This document shows, in pieces, positions 19,268 to 29,300 of a stretch of DNA of 64,000 bases. Under the pieces are notes generated by a model. It was not told where the DNA came from. It made no database searches and was given only the letters and a program-made list of their open reading frames with translations. The stretch lies in NCBI GenBank assembly GCA_023145215.1, contig JAGLED010000004.1, positions 37,675 through 101,674 of the forward strand, in the 5' to 3' direction. The position numbers were made by a program, and so were the translations under genes. The stretch comes from Rhodospirillales bacterium. GTDB taxonomy: Bacteria > Pseudomonadota > Alphaproteobacteria > Rhodospirillales > Casp-alpha2. How positions within the stretch are numbered: the first letter of the stretch is position 1; the number at the start of each line of letters is the position of its first letter.

Positions 19268-20266
19268 ATGACACGCTTGGCGCCATGGTTGTCGTCCGCG
19301 CTGCTGGTGGCTTTTATTCTAGCTGCGGGTGTGGCGCGTGCCGAGACGGTGGCGCTTCAGCTCAAACCCGTCGCTATGCCGGCTATCACCGATAAGGGGT
19401 ATCAGGGACGAACCACGTTCACGCCTTACGTGGAGGTCGAGAGCGAACAGGCCGCGCAGCGACTTTGCGTGCGGCTGCCCCGCTTCATGGACGCGGTCCT
19501 CGTCGCCTTGGAGGATAAACCGGTCCGCCTTGCCGATGTGGCGCTCGACATCGCATCGCGGCAATCCGATTTAAAGGCGCTCGCAGACACGTCCGTCGGT
19601 ACGGGGGTGTTCAAGGCGTTTTACCTGCTGCGTGGATCGAAAGACCGCGCCGAGGGGACGGAAGCTTACTTCATCGACGGCACGACGCGGGAATGCACGC
19701 CCATCAAGGCGCTGCCGTGGACGGTGGATACACCCGTCAATGCGGCGGAAACGATTACGCTCCCGCCGGCCGAGACGCAGCTTCAGGTGCCCCCGCCGGA
19801 TGCCGTGTCCGATCCTGCACCGGATGCGCCGTCACCGCTAACCGAAGCCGAATTGGATCGCGCAGAAGCGGAATTGCTGGCCGACCTGCCGACCGAACCC
19901 AAGCCGTTTCCGGGGGCGCCTGCGGGGGCAAAGAGGGGGGGCTCCCAGGATTTCGTGGTGATGGCGCTGGTGATCCTCGGTCTCGGTGGGGTGATGATGG
20001 TGCTCGGGAGTTACATCGGTTATCAGGTCGCCAAGATCCGCCGTGACCGGCGCCGCCGCGACCGCAGGATGGCGAAGAAGGACCGCCGTGCGAATGTCGA
20101 CCGGCGTCAGCGCAACGATGGCCCACCGGCGACCGGCGAGCGGCGGCAAGGGGCGGATCGCCGGGGTGGCGAGGAGCGCCGCAAGGGTGAAGACCGGCGG
20201 TTGAAGAAGGATCGCCGCGTCGAGCCGGAAGAGGGAATCGCGCCGGCACCCGAATCGGAAAACTGA
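19268..20266 (+). CDS. Secreted/membrane protein with C-terminal TM and highly basic DRR-repeat cytoplasmic tail
   Basis: Signal peptide, TM FVVMALVILGLGGVMMVLGSYIGYQVA, then RRDRRRRDRRMAKKDRRANVDRRQRN...GERRQGADRRGGEERRKGEDRRLKKDRR. Confidence 0.8.
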   Translation: MTRLAPWLSSALLVAFILAAGVARAETVALQLKPVAMPAITDKGYQGRTTFTPYVEVESEQAAQRLCVRLPRFMDAVLVALEDKPVRLADVALDIASRQSDLKALADTSVGTGVFKAFYLLRGSKDRAEGTEAYFIDGTTRECTPIKALPWTVDTPVNAAETITLPPAETQLQVPPPDAVSDPAPDAPSPLTEAELDRAEAELLADLPTEPKPFPGAPAGAKRGGSQDFVVMALVILGLGGVMMVLGSYIGYQVAKIRRDRRRRDRRMAKKDRRANVDRRQRNDGPPATGERRQGADRRGGEERRKGEDRRLKKDRRVEPEEGIAPAPESEN

Positions 20267-20337
20267 CTTACGTCTCTTTCTTGAAGCCGCGCCAAACGCT
20301 AGTGTGAGCCGAGCGCACCCGGGTGAGGAGACGAGGC

Positions 20338-20781
20338 ATGGCGACCCAGCCGACGAAGACGACAGAGACCAGTTGGACCATTACGGGGGCCTCGGCAGAG
20401 ACCCGGGACAAGGTCAAAAAAGCCGCCGCCGCCGAGGGTATGACCATCCGCGCCTGGGTCGACAAGACCCTCAACGCCGCTGCGGACGGCAAGCTGAGCA
20501 CGGGTTCCAGAGGATCCGGCGGCGCCGATGCCAAAGCTTTGTCGGAGATGTCGGCGAAGCTCGACGACCTTCTGAAGCGCACGCCCGACGATCCCAAAGC
20601 CGCCGAAAAAGCGATGACCGAGCGCACCAGCGCGGCGATCCTGAAGGCGGTCGCGGCGGGGCTGAACGAGATGCAGCGCACCGCCAAAGACCAGGCGAGG
20701 ATCATCGAGGGCAAGCCCGCCAAGAAAAAAGCCAAGAAGCCGGCGCCCAAGAATCCGCCGAAATCCGGCGCCCGAGGCTGA
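20338..20781 (+). CDS. Hypothetical protein with RHH-like N-terminus and Lys/Ala-rich C-terminus
   Basis: MATQPTKTTETSWTITGASAETRDKVKKAAAAEGMTIRAWVDKTLNAAA; 147 aa; ATG after gaggagacgaggc. Confidence 0.7.
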   Translation: MATQPTKTTETSWTITGASAETRDKVKKAAAAEGMTIRAWVDKTLNAAADGKLSTGSRGSGGADAKALSEMSAKLDDLLKRTPDDPKAAEKAMTERTSAAILKAVAAGLNEMQRTAKDQARIIEGKPAKKKAKKPAPKNPPKSGARG

Positions 20782-20978
20782 TACCGGATCAAGACCGCCG
20801 AACTGCAAAAACGTGCAGAAACCTGTCTCGATTCCCGTTCTAACGGCAAGAATTAACGAATTTTGCCCGGCTTTACTTGTCAAACGGGCGCACGTCCTCA
20901 TATTGGAAATAAGCCTGCCCCTGCTCGAGGGAACGTTGCACGCAGGCGCGTAAAACCACTAACGACGAAGGCAAATTA

Positions 20979-21359
20979 ATGAAAACGAAAAACTTGGCGC
21001 TTACCGCGCTGGTCACGCTTGCGCTCGGCGCATGCGCGACCGGGGAAGACATGAAATCCGACAACGCAAACGTGCTCAACGCGAAGGAACTGCAGGCCGT
21101 GTTCAAGCAGGGCGGCGGTACGTGCTCGTGGAAAGCCGGTGCGACCGAAGGTCAGGATTTCTATTACTCGACCGTTTCCAAATCGATGGGCGAAGCGGAC
21201 CGCAACATCGGCGCCGACACGATCCAGGGCACGTGGTCGCTCAAGGACAACCAGCTGTGCGTCAACTTCGGCACCGAGCAATGCTCGACGCTCGAGAAGA
21301 CGGGCAAGAAACAGTACAAGGCCACCTTCGGCGGCGTCGTCTACGACATGGGCTGCTGA
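20979..21359 (+). CDS. Small hypothetical lipoprotein
   Basis: 126 aa, lipobox LALGAC; followed by rho-independent terminator. Confidence 0.82.
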   Translation: MKTKNLALTALVTLALGACATGEDMKSDNANVLNAKELQAVFKQGGGTCSWKAGATEGQDFYYSTVSKSMGEADRNIGADTIQGTWSLKDNQLCVNFGTEQCSTLEKTGKKQYKATFGGVVYDMGC

Positions 21360-21392
21360 TCGGCTTCGGATCACGGAGCCGCTCCGATTTGG

Positions 21393-21425
21393 AAAAGGAC
21401 GTGGCCGAGGCTGCGTCCTTTTTTA
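21393..21425 (+). terminator. Rho-independent terminator
   Basis: aaaaggacg...cgtcctttttttatt stem-loop with T-run after the lipoprotein gene. Confidence 0.85.
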
Positions 21426-21505
21426 TTGGTGATGGGGACGGTGTACCCTATACCCGGAGGCGGCATTTCAACATCGGGCCATTCCCGGTGAAGCAGGGGG
21501 ACGAT

Positions 21506-22372
21506 ATGAAGCTGATGATGTTCGAGAACGGCGCCGAAGCGCGCCTCGGCGTGGTCGACGGCGAACGGGTCACAGACGTTGCCGCGTGCGATCCGGCGCT
21601 GCCCGCGACGATGATCGCACTGATCAACGGCGGTGCGGATGCGCTGACGACCCTTTCCGACGCGTTCGCCAACGCGCCGGAAAGCGTCAAGCATGCACTG
21701 GCCGACGTAAAGCCGGCACTGCCGATCGCCAGGCCCGGCAAGTTCGTGTGCGTCGGTCTCAACTATGCGGCACATGCCGCCGAAGGCGGCCACGACATCC
21801 CCGAATACCCGTCGCTGTTTCCGCGTTACAATTCGTCGCTGATCGCCGCGGGGCAACCGGTGATCCGGCCCACGGTGTCGGAGCAGCTCGACTACGAGGT
21901 TGAACTTACCATCGTCATCGGCAAGGGCGGCCGGCATATATCCGAACAAGACGCGCTCGATCACGTGTTCGGCTACACCATCTTCAACGACGTCTCGGTG
22001 CGTGACTTCCAACGCAAGACGAAGCAATGGACGCAGGGTAAGAACTTCGACGGCACCGGCCCGCTGGGCCCCGTCGTCGTCACGCCCGACGAACTGCCGG
22101 CCGGCGCGTCCGGGCTTCGGATCACCAGCCGCGTCAACGGCGAGACGCGTCAGGATTCCAACACCGCCGACATGATTTTTTCGACCGCGAAGATCATCGC
22201 CATCCTGTCGGAGTTCATGACGCTGGAGCCCGGCGACGTGATCGCGACCGGCACCCCGTCCGGCGTCGCGCACGCGATGAAACCGCCCGGCTGGATGAAG
22301 CCCGGCGACACGGTCGAGGCCGAGATCGAGGGGATCGGGATCCTTAGTAACCCGGTCGTCGCCGAGAGCTGA
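21506..22372 (+). CDS. Fumarylacetoacetate hydrolase family protein
   Basis: MKLMMFENGAEARLGVVDGERV...FVCVGLNYAAHAAEGG...DYEVELTIVIGKGGRHI...VFGYTIFNDVSVRDFQRKTKQWTQGKNFDGTGPLGP. Confidence 0.94.
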   Translation: MKLMMFENGAEARLGVVDGERVTDVAACDPALPATMIALINGGADALTTLSDAFANAPESVKHALADVKPALPIARPGKFVCVGLNYAAHAAEGGHDIPEYPSLFPRYNSSLIAAGQPVIRPTVSEQLDYEVELTIVIGKGGRHISEQDALDHVFGYTIFNDVSVRDFQRKTKQWTQGKNFDGTGPLGPVVVTPDELPAGASGLRITSRVNGETRQDSNTADMIFSTAKIIAILSEFMTLEPGDVIATGTPSGVAHAMKPPGWMKPGDTVEAEIEGIGILSNPVVAES

Positions 22373-22397
22373 GCTCCGCTGGCGCGTATGCACTCCC

Positions 22398-22530
22398 GTC
22401 ATGCTGAACTTGATTCAGCATCCATAAGATCCTTCGAGACGCTCGCAACGCGCGCGCCTCCCGATGAGGGATATTCAATGCGACCTCATGCCGAGGAAGC
22501 CCGCCGGGCTGTCTCGAAGCATCAAGTTCA
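22398..22530. repeat. Intergenic repeat region, family B (ccttcgagacgc... / ...ctcatgc...tctcgaagcat)
   Basis: Shares the CTCAT-GC-GAGGA...TCTCGAAGCAT core with 58208, 59222 and 63541 copies. Confidence 0.6.
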
Positions 22531-22627
22531 GGGCGGCGCGCCCCATCTTCCCAATAGGGATTGAGGTTAGAGCCTGCTCCCGCAAAGGCGGGGGTGAGGG
22601 GACAACCGACTTGGGTTATAATGTCCG

Positions 22628-23395
22628 ATGCTCCTCGAAGCGCTTAAATACCTGACCACGCCGTGCCCGCCGCCGTTCCGGCGCATGGGGTATCTCAAGG
22701 AACTGATCGCGACCGAGGCCAGGTATCGACGCAACCGCGCGACCTGGCAGCCGCATCTGGACCGCACCCGCGCGGTCATCGCAAGGGCCGTCGAGGCGAC
22801 GCAACAGCGGCGGCTGGCGGTGGTCTTCGGCGCCGGGATGCTGGCGGATATCCCGCTCGACGTTCTTGCCGGGGCGTTCGACAGGGTGCGGCTGGTCGAC
22901 GTCTGTTTTCTGCGGGCAACGCGCCGGTCGGCGGCGCGCCATGCCCATGTCGAACTGCTGACGTGCGACATCACCGGTGTGGTCGGGCCGCTGCTGGCAG
23001 GCGAATTGCCGGCGCCGGACCTGCCGCCGGGCGTCTCGCTCGCGGATGCCGATCTGGCGGTTTCGGCAAACGTCCTCGCACAGTTGCCGCTGGTGCCGCT
23101 CGATTGTCTTCGGCGCACCCGGCCTGACATCGACGACGCGGCGCTGGAGAGGTTCGCCCAAGCGATCATCCGCGCCCATCTGGTGCTGCTGGAAACCTGC
23201 GGCGGTACGCGCTGCCTGATCACCGAGGTCGAACGCCAGGTCCGTGACGGCGAGCGCCTCATCGATTCCGTCGATCCGCTCAGGGGCGTGCTGCCGGACC
23301 GCGACGGCGAGGAATGGGTCTGGGATATCGCGCCCCGGCCCGAACTTGTGCCCGACGCGGATATCCGCAACCGGGTCAGGGGGCTGGTGTGGTAG
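22628..23395 (+). CDS. Conserved-looking hypothetical protein (possible Rossmann-like)
   Basis: 255 aa; RLAVVFGAGMLADIPLDVLAGAFDRVRLVDVCFLRATR resembles a nucleotide/SAM-binding start; no firm family. Confidence 0.7.
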   Translation: MLLEALKYLTTPCPPPFRRMGYLKELIATEARYRRNRATWQPHLDRTRAVIARAVEATQQRRLAVVFGAGMLADIPLDVLAGAFDRVRLVDVCFLRATRRSAARHAHVELLTCDITGVVGPLLAGELPAPDLPPGVSLADADLAVSANVLAQLPLVPLDCLRRTRPDIDDAALERFAQAIIRAHLVLLETCGGTRCLITEVERQVRDGERLIDSVDPLRGVLPDRDGEEWVWDIAPRPELVPDADIRNRVRGLVW

Positions 23396-23442
23396 GCACG
23401 GTTTCATCTGGCCACGGGCGGCGGGGTTCCTTACGGTGACGC

Positions 23443-23880
23443 ATGCTTGATTTCGGTGTTTACGGCGGGCTCTTCGGGGTTGCCTTTCTGGCCGCGACGA
23501 TCCTGCCGGCGCAGTCGGAAATCGGTCTCGTCGCATTGGTCATCAATGACGAACACTCCATTCCCCTACTGATCGCCGTTGCAAGTATCGGCAACACGCT
23601 GGGTGCGGTCGTCAACTGGGCCATTGGGCGCGGCGTCGAACGGTTCCGGGACAAAAAGTGGTTCCCCGCATCGCCCAGACAACTCGACCGGGCGACGGGC
23701 TGGTATCATAAGTACGGGCGCTGGAGTTTGTTATTAAGCTGGGCGCCGTTCGTCGGCGACCCCTTAACGCTCGCGGCCGGCGTGCTGCGCGAGCCGTTCT
23801 GGTCGTTCTTCCTGCTGGTCGCGTTCGCCAAGACGGCGCGCTACATCGTCACCGCCGCCATCGCCATGAACTGGATTTGA
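23443..23880 (+). CDS. YqaA/DedA-like small membrane protein
   Basis: 145 aa; AATILPAQSEIGLVALVI, IGNTLGAVVNWAIGRGVERFRDKKWFP, WYHKYGRWSLLLSWAPFVGDPLTLAAGVLREPFWSFF. Confidence 0.92.
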   Translation: MLDFGVYGGLFGVAFLAATILPAQSEIGLVALVINDEHSIPLLIAVASIGNTLGAVVNWAIGRGVERFRDKKWFPASPRQLDRATGWYHKYGRWSLLLSWAPFVGDPLTLAAGVLREPFWSFFLLVAFAKTARYIVTAAIAMNWI

Positions 23881-23889
23881 GGCTTCGCC
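23789..23889. repeat. Left copy of 101-bp direct repeat (3' end of yqaA-like gene)
   Basis: Aligned base-by-base with 25390-25490, 4 mismatches. Confidence 0.95.
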
Positions 23890-23892
23890 TGT

Positions 23893-24798
23893 TTAACGCT
23901 TTGGGCAAGTATCGGTATCCGGCGGCCGCTCGCGCAGCGGCACAAGGGCCGTGACAGCGCCGTGTTCTTCTTTGAACGTGATATCCAGACGCGTCCCGAT
24001 TGCCGGACCGGCTGGTCTCGCGCCCGTGGCGAAATCCGGATCGATGTAGGTACGGTACACGACAGTATTGCCATGGGCCCGGTCAACTTCGGGTGGTGTC
24101 GCGAAGGACGCGTCATCGAGGGCGGCGATGAATATATCCGTATCGTCCGTCTGTCCGCCGTCCGTGCAGATGCCGATAAGAATATCGGCGCCGTCGCCGG
24201 ACATCGCGGCCCATGCAATGTGCGTCGGCGCCTCCGGTGCGTCGTTTCGGTGCGGCAACGCCTTACGGGCAAATTCGACGATGGCGGCATGTGGGGATTT
24301 TAGCTCGGCCCCGCGCGGCAGCTCCAGTGAAACCGCCGCCGTATGGGGAATGCAGGCGTCCCGGCAGATGCCGAGCGAAATATCCGCGTCGAACAGAATA
24401 TCCCGCGCGGTTCCCTTAAGATGCAATTCCAGTGGGATCACCGTCCTGCCGGCGTACCCGATGGTTGAGAGGGCAGGGGTCCGCTCGTGCACAAAGCGTG
24501 TCGGCGCGGGCCACAAGATGTCGGCGCGCAGCACGCTTGACGATGCCGCGGGGGTGATGGTGAGCGGCATGCCGAACGGGCCCGGTGAGCGCCAGTAGGT
24601 CTTCCAGCCGGGCGCGAGATCGATCACGAGCGCGGCGGAAATCCGATCGGCGTTTGCAGGTACACGGGCGAGGGCGGCGACGGCGTCGATGCGCACAAAT
24701 GGAGGATCGGCGGCGTGAACGCCGGACGCCGTAACGGGCGGCAGCGACGCGATTACCATGACGGCCAGCGCCAGCCGCCGGACATGCACACGCATCAT
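23893..24798 (-). CDS. DsbD N-terminal-domain-like periplasmic protein
   Basis: MMRVHVRRLALAVMVIASLPPVTASGVHA signal; SAALVIDLAPGWKTYWRSPGPFGMPLTI...GYAGRTVIPLELHLKG...DADISLGICRDACIPHTAAVSLELP, typical of DsbD alpha domain. Confidence 0.88.
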   Translation of the reverse strand: MMRVHVRRLALAVMVIASLPPVTASGVHAADPPFVRIDAVAALARVPANADRISAALVIDLAPGWKTYWRSPGPFGMPLTITPAASSSVLRADILWPAPTRFVHERTPALSTIGYAGRTVIPLELHLKGTARDILFDADISLGICRDACIPHTAAVSLELPRGAELKSPHAAIVEFARKALPHRNDAPEAPTHIAWAAMSGDGADILIGICTDGGQTDDTDIFIAALDDASFATPPEVDRAHGNTVVYRTYIDPDFATGARPAGPAIGTRLDITFKEEHGAVTALVPLRERPPDTDTCPKR

Positions 24799-24818
24799 CG
24801 GTGTCCGGTTCCCAAACG

Positions 24819-25259
24819 TCAGCCCGTCAGGCGGCTCAGTAAGGGAATAACCTCGCTCTTGAACCGGTGCGTGCCGAACGCGTTCAATTTCAGGTCGCGC
24901 CCCTCCAATACGAGGAACCGGGGCGTTCCGCGCGATACCTCGGTTTCGCCGCGGACCCATTCCAGATGATCCGGCCAGTCTTCATCATTGTCGGTGTCCT
25001 GAAAGCGGGCGGTCCTGACCCAGGTGAAATAGACCTTCTTGGCCAAGTCGGAGTTGCTGTACTCTTTCAGATCCCACCCCTCGAAGTCTTTGCAGTAAGG
25101 ACAGTTGTCGGCGCCGATGTATACCAGATGAACGGTGTCGGCGGCGTAAAGCTCGGCTGGGTCGTTGCTGACCTTGAGCGGCTTCATCTCCGGCGCCTGA
25201 CATGCTGTCAGTGTAAAAAATACGAGTAAGAGGGAAGATAAGCGGAACGTCATTTTCAC
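24819..25259 (-). CDS. Thioredoxin-fold lipoprotein (CPYC)
   Basis: MKMTFRLSSLLLVFFTLTACQAPEMK lipobox; VYIGADNCPYCKDFEGW active site; GTPRFLVLEG cis-Pro region. Confidence 0.86.
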   Translation of the reverse strand: MKMTFRLSSLLLVFFTLTACQAPEMKPLKVSNDPAELYAADTVHLVYIGADNCPYCKDFEGWDLKEYSNSDLAKKVYFTWVRTARFQDTDNDEDWPDHLEWVRGETEVSRGTPRFLVLEGRDLKLNAFGTHRFKSEVIPLLSRLTG

Positions 25260-25389
25260 GAAAACCTCCTCATGCAGTCGCGAAATTCTAAGTGTTCGTG
25301 TCGTCTTCCGCTATATGTAAATCACTGTAATATGTTGTTTTTATATAAAGATTTCGAAGAATTTCTTGACGGAGTCAAATGAAAGAAAA

Positions 25390-25490
25390 GCGAACCGCTC
25401 TGGTCGTTCTTCCTGCTGGTCGCGTTCGCCAAGACGGCGCGCTACATCGTTACCGCCGCCATCGCCATGAACTGGATTTGAGGGTTCGCC
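25390..25490. repeat. Right copy of 101-bp direct repeat (displaced 3' end of yqaA-like gene)
   Basis: gcgaaccgctctggtcgttcttcctgctggtcgcgttcgccaagacggcgcgctacatcgttaccgccgccatcgccatgaactggatttgagggttcgcc vs 23789-23889. Confidence 0.95.
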
Positions 25491-25725
25491 CCCTCACCTA
25501 ACCTCTCCCCCTAAAAGGGGGAGAGGGATTAGAGCGTGATGTTGCGACAGGGTGCCTTCTCCCTTGGGAGAAGGACAGGATGAGGGGCCCCTCACCCGGC
25601 GCGCGATGCGCGCCACCCTCTCCCGGGGGAGAGGGATATACCGGCTGGGTCCCTCTTCCCCAGCTTGCTGGGGGAGAGGACAGGTGATGGGGAATCAGGT
25701 GAGGGGGGCTGCAGTTATGCGTCAC
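25491..25725. repeat. Intergenic palindromic repeat region, family A (CCTCTCCCCC...GGGGGAGAGG)
   Basis: Several consecutive hairpins; internal block tccctcttccccagcttgctgggggagaggacaggtga shared with 60964 and 63395 copies. Confidence 0.9.
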
Positions 25726-26354
25726 CCCACCTTAAGGCCGTACTCCTGAGATGCGTCCTCGAGCCAGGTCCAGAGATAGGTCGAGAAGCTCCTGAGCGTG
25801 TAAAGTTCGTACGTCGGGTCGCCGTTTTTGGCGGTCGCGGTGTGGATCAGCATGACGCCGACCTTGGAAACGATGGTCTGCGCACACTGCCCGGGACCGA
25901 ACACGGACGGGTGCAGGTCGAGCGCGCATCCCTTTTGCAGCACTTCCCGCGCGCGCGGGCCGGAAATCTCGATGCACGTGCGGGCGTGCGTCGAGTCTGT
26001 AACCGCCGCATGCAATCCGTCGACTTTCAGATTCTTCCAAAGTGCGTTCAGTGCGCGTTCGGCGCCCTCGGGCTTGGTGATCACCAGCCATTCGTCGGGA
26101 CCCAGCCACATGATGCGCGTCGTCGACGGCTTGCCCGATACGGTGTTCGGGTCGACGGGCGGCGACAGCTTGACGGCTTTCTGCACGGCGTCGACGAAGG
26201 TCTTGTCCGTCACGTCGCCGCGGATGTTGATGAGGCCCCGGTAGGGGATTTCGGTCATCGTCACGCCGGTGCCGGAAAGTTCGGCGTCTTCGTGCGCCCG
26301 GGCGCCGAGGCCCAGGTGCGCGAGCGGGCTTCTGAGGCGGTAAGCGTCAACCAT
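25722..26354 (-). CDS. soxG: Sarcosine oxidase gamma subunit
   Basis: 210 aa; IPYRGLINIRGD...MWLGPDEWLVI...VTDSTHARTCIEISGPRAREVLQKGCALDLHPSVFGPGQCAQT. Confidence 0.94.
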   Translation of the reverse strand: MVDAYRLRSPLAHLGLGARAHEDAELSGTGVTMTEIPYRGLINIRGDVTDKTFVDAVQKAVKLSPPVDPNTVSGKPSTTRIMWLGPDEWLVITKPEGAERALNALWKNLKVDGLHAAVTDSTHARTCIEISGPRAREVLQKGCALDLHPSVFGPGQCAQTIVSKVGVMLIHTATAKNGDPTYELYTLRSFSTYLWTWLEDASQEYGLKVG

Positions 26355-29300
26355 TCATCCGGCTCCCTTCGGGGTCGTAGAAGATCGGATCGACGATCTC
26401 ACAGGCGACCGTCTTGTCCTTCAGCGGCACATAGACCGTATCGCCCTTGCGATTGCGGCCGTTCTTGACCACAGCGAGCGCGATGGAATGATTCAGCGCC
26501 GCCGACCAGTAACTCGACGTCACATGGCCGATCATGTCCATCGGCGGTTCGGGCCGGGTCGCGGCGACGATCTGCCCGCCTTCGGGCAGCACTTCCGTCG
26601 GATCGACGGTGCGCAATCCGACCAGGTGTTTGCGGTCGTCGCGCGCGGTGTCTTCGCGCGAAAGCGAGCGCTTGCCGATGAAGTCCGGTTTCTTCTTGGA
26701 CACGATCCAGTCCATTCCCAGATCGATGGGCGTCACCGTGCCGTCGGTTTCCTGGCCGACGATGATGAAGCCCTTTTCGGCGCGGAGCACGTGCATCGTT
26801 TCCGTGCCGAAGGGCGTGATGCCGTATTTTTCGCCGGCGTTCATGATGTCGGTCCAGAGCGCGAGGCCGCATGACGCGGGGACGTTGATTTCGTAGCTGA
26901 GTTCGCCGGTGAAGCTGATCCGGTAGACCCTGGCCGGGATTCCGCCGACCGTGCCGTCCCGCCATGCCATGAAGGGGAAGGCGTCGGGGTCGAGATCGAT
27001 GTCCGTGGTGAACTCGCTCAACAGATCGCGGGCGTTCGGCCCGGCGAGCTGCAGGGTCGCGAACTGCTCGGTGACCGACGTCAGGTACACCTTCAATTCC
27101 GGCCATTCGGTCTGCAGCCATTCTTCCAGCCACGCCATGACGCGCGGCGCGCCGCCGGACGTCGTGGTCATGAGGTAATGGTTCTCAGCCAGACACGACG
27201 TCACGCCGTCGTCCATCACCATGCCGTCCTCGCCCAGCATCAGGCCGTAACGGCATTTGCCGGGCGCGAGCTTCGACCACGCGTTGGTGTAGACACGGTT
27301 GAGGAATTCAGCGGCGTCGGGACCTTGAATGTCGATCTTGCCGAGCGTCGTCGCATCCAGCATACCGACCGCGTTCCGGACCGCCAGGCATTCGCGGCTG
27401 ACCGCATCCTGCATGCTTTCGCCGTCCTGGGGGTAATACCACGGACGCCGCCACTGGCTGACGTCTTCCCATTTGCAGCCGGCCTGTTCGTGCCAGTCGT
27501 GCATGGGGGTGCGGCGGATCGGATCGAAGAATTCACCCACCGCGCGGCCCGCGAGCGCGCCCATGGTGACGGGCGAGTAGGGCGGACGGAACGTGGTGGT
27601 CCCCGTTTGCGGGATGGTCTGGCCAAGGGCTGCGGACAGGATCGCATGACCCGGAATATTGCCGGTCTTGCCCTGGTCGGTGGCCATCCCGAGGGTGGTG
27701 TAACGCTTTGCGTGCTCGACCGAGCGGTAGCCTTCGCGCGCCGCCAGCTGGACGTCGGCGACGGTGACGTCGTTCTGCTGGTCGAGGAAGTGTTTACCGC
27801 GCTGGCCCGCCGGTTTGGTCGTCGGGATGTACCAGAGCGTGCGCCAGGGTGTTTCTTCGACGTCGGACGTGGCCTTGGCGACGGATGGGCGTGTCTTCGC
27901 CGTCATGCCGAGTTTCGACGCCGCGTCGAGCCCCGCGAAATCGCCTTCGTTCAACGCTTGGCTGAGCGAGAAGCTGCCGTTAGCGGCCCCGCAGGCGGCT
28001 TCGGCCTGCAACGTGTCGCCGGGGACGAACACGCCGTCTTCGTCGCGCCAGGTGTTCTTGCCCGCCGAGTGGCTGTGCAGGTGGACGACCGGGTTCCAGC
28101 CGCCGCTTGAGCCGATGGTGTCGCACGAAATCGTCCGCGCCTTGCCGGTGACGTTTTCACCGTCGTCGGTGAGCTTCATCACCTCGACGCCGCGAATTTT
28201 TTTGGTGCCGAGCACGCCGGTGATCGCCGAATTGTCGATGACCTCGATCCCCGCTTCGATGGCGCGGGTGACAAGCTCGCCGGACGGATCCTTGCGCACA
28301 TCGATCACACAGGCGACGACGGCCCCGGCGGCTTTCAGATCGAGCGCCGAGCGATAAGCGTCATCGTTGTTGGTGAAGATCACGTGGCGCTTGCCCGGCG
28401 TCACCCCATAGCGGTTGACGTAGGCGCGAAGCGCACTTGCCAGCATGCAGCCGGGACGGTCGTTGTCGCTATAGATCAGCGGCCGTTCGATGGCGCCGGT
28501 GGCCAGGATCACGCGTTTTGCGCGGACCCGCCAGACCCGCTGGCGGGTGCGGCCGTCCTGCCCGTAGGCGACGTTATCCGAGCGGTTCTGCAGCAGTCCC
28601 AGGAAGTTGTGATCGTAGTACCCGAACGCCGTCGTGTGCCTGAGGATCGTCACGTCCGGATTGGCCATCAGCTCTTTTTCGACTTCGGTGACCCAATCCG
28701 TGGCGGGCTTGTCGTCGATCTCGAATTTTTCATTGAGAAGCTGACCGCCCAGTTCGGGCTGTTCGTCGACCAAGATCACCCGGGCCCCCGTCGCGGCGGC
28801 GGCGCGCGCGGCGCTCAAACCCGACGGTCCGGCGCCGACGATCACGACATCGGCGTGGGCGTTCATCTTGTCGTACGTATCGGCGTCGGGTTCTTCGGGG
28901 GATTTCCCGAGACCGGCGGCGCGGCGGATGAAGTGCTCATAGACCTTCCAGCCCGACACCGGCCACATGAAGGTCTTATAATAAAACCCCGCGGGCAGGA
29001 TGCGGTGGAACAGGCCGTTGACCGCCATCACGTCATAAGTGGGCGACGGCCAGCAGTTGACGCTCGACGCATCGAGGCCTTCGTAAAGCGGAATGCGCGT
29101 CGCCAGCATGTTGGAAATCGTCCGGGCACCACGCTCGAGCTGCACCAGCGCGTTGGGCTCTTCGGTGCCCGCCGTCACGATGCCGCGCGGGCGGTGGTAC
29201 TTGAAGCTGCGCCCGATCAGGTTCACGCCGTTGGCCAAGAGCGCCGAGGCGAGGGTGTCGCCCTGATAGCCGCTCATCAGCCGGCCGTTGAAATAGAAGT

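Noticed and set aside
23789-25490. Interpreting the 101-bp duplication as an IS or phage insertion
   Set aside because: No transposase, integrase or terminal inverted repeats found between the copies, and 101 bp is too long for a normal target-site duplication; kept only as a displaced-3'-end hypothesis.
25491-25725. CRISPR array
   Set aside because: Repeats are palindromic, variable and lack regular unique spacers; no cas genes in the window.
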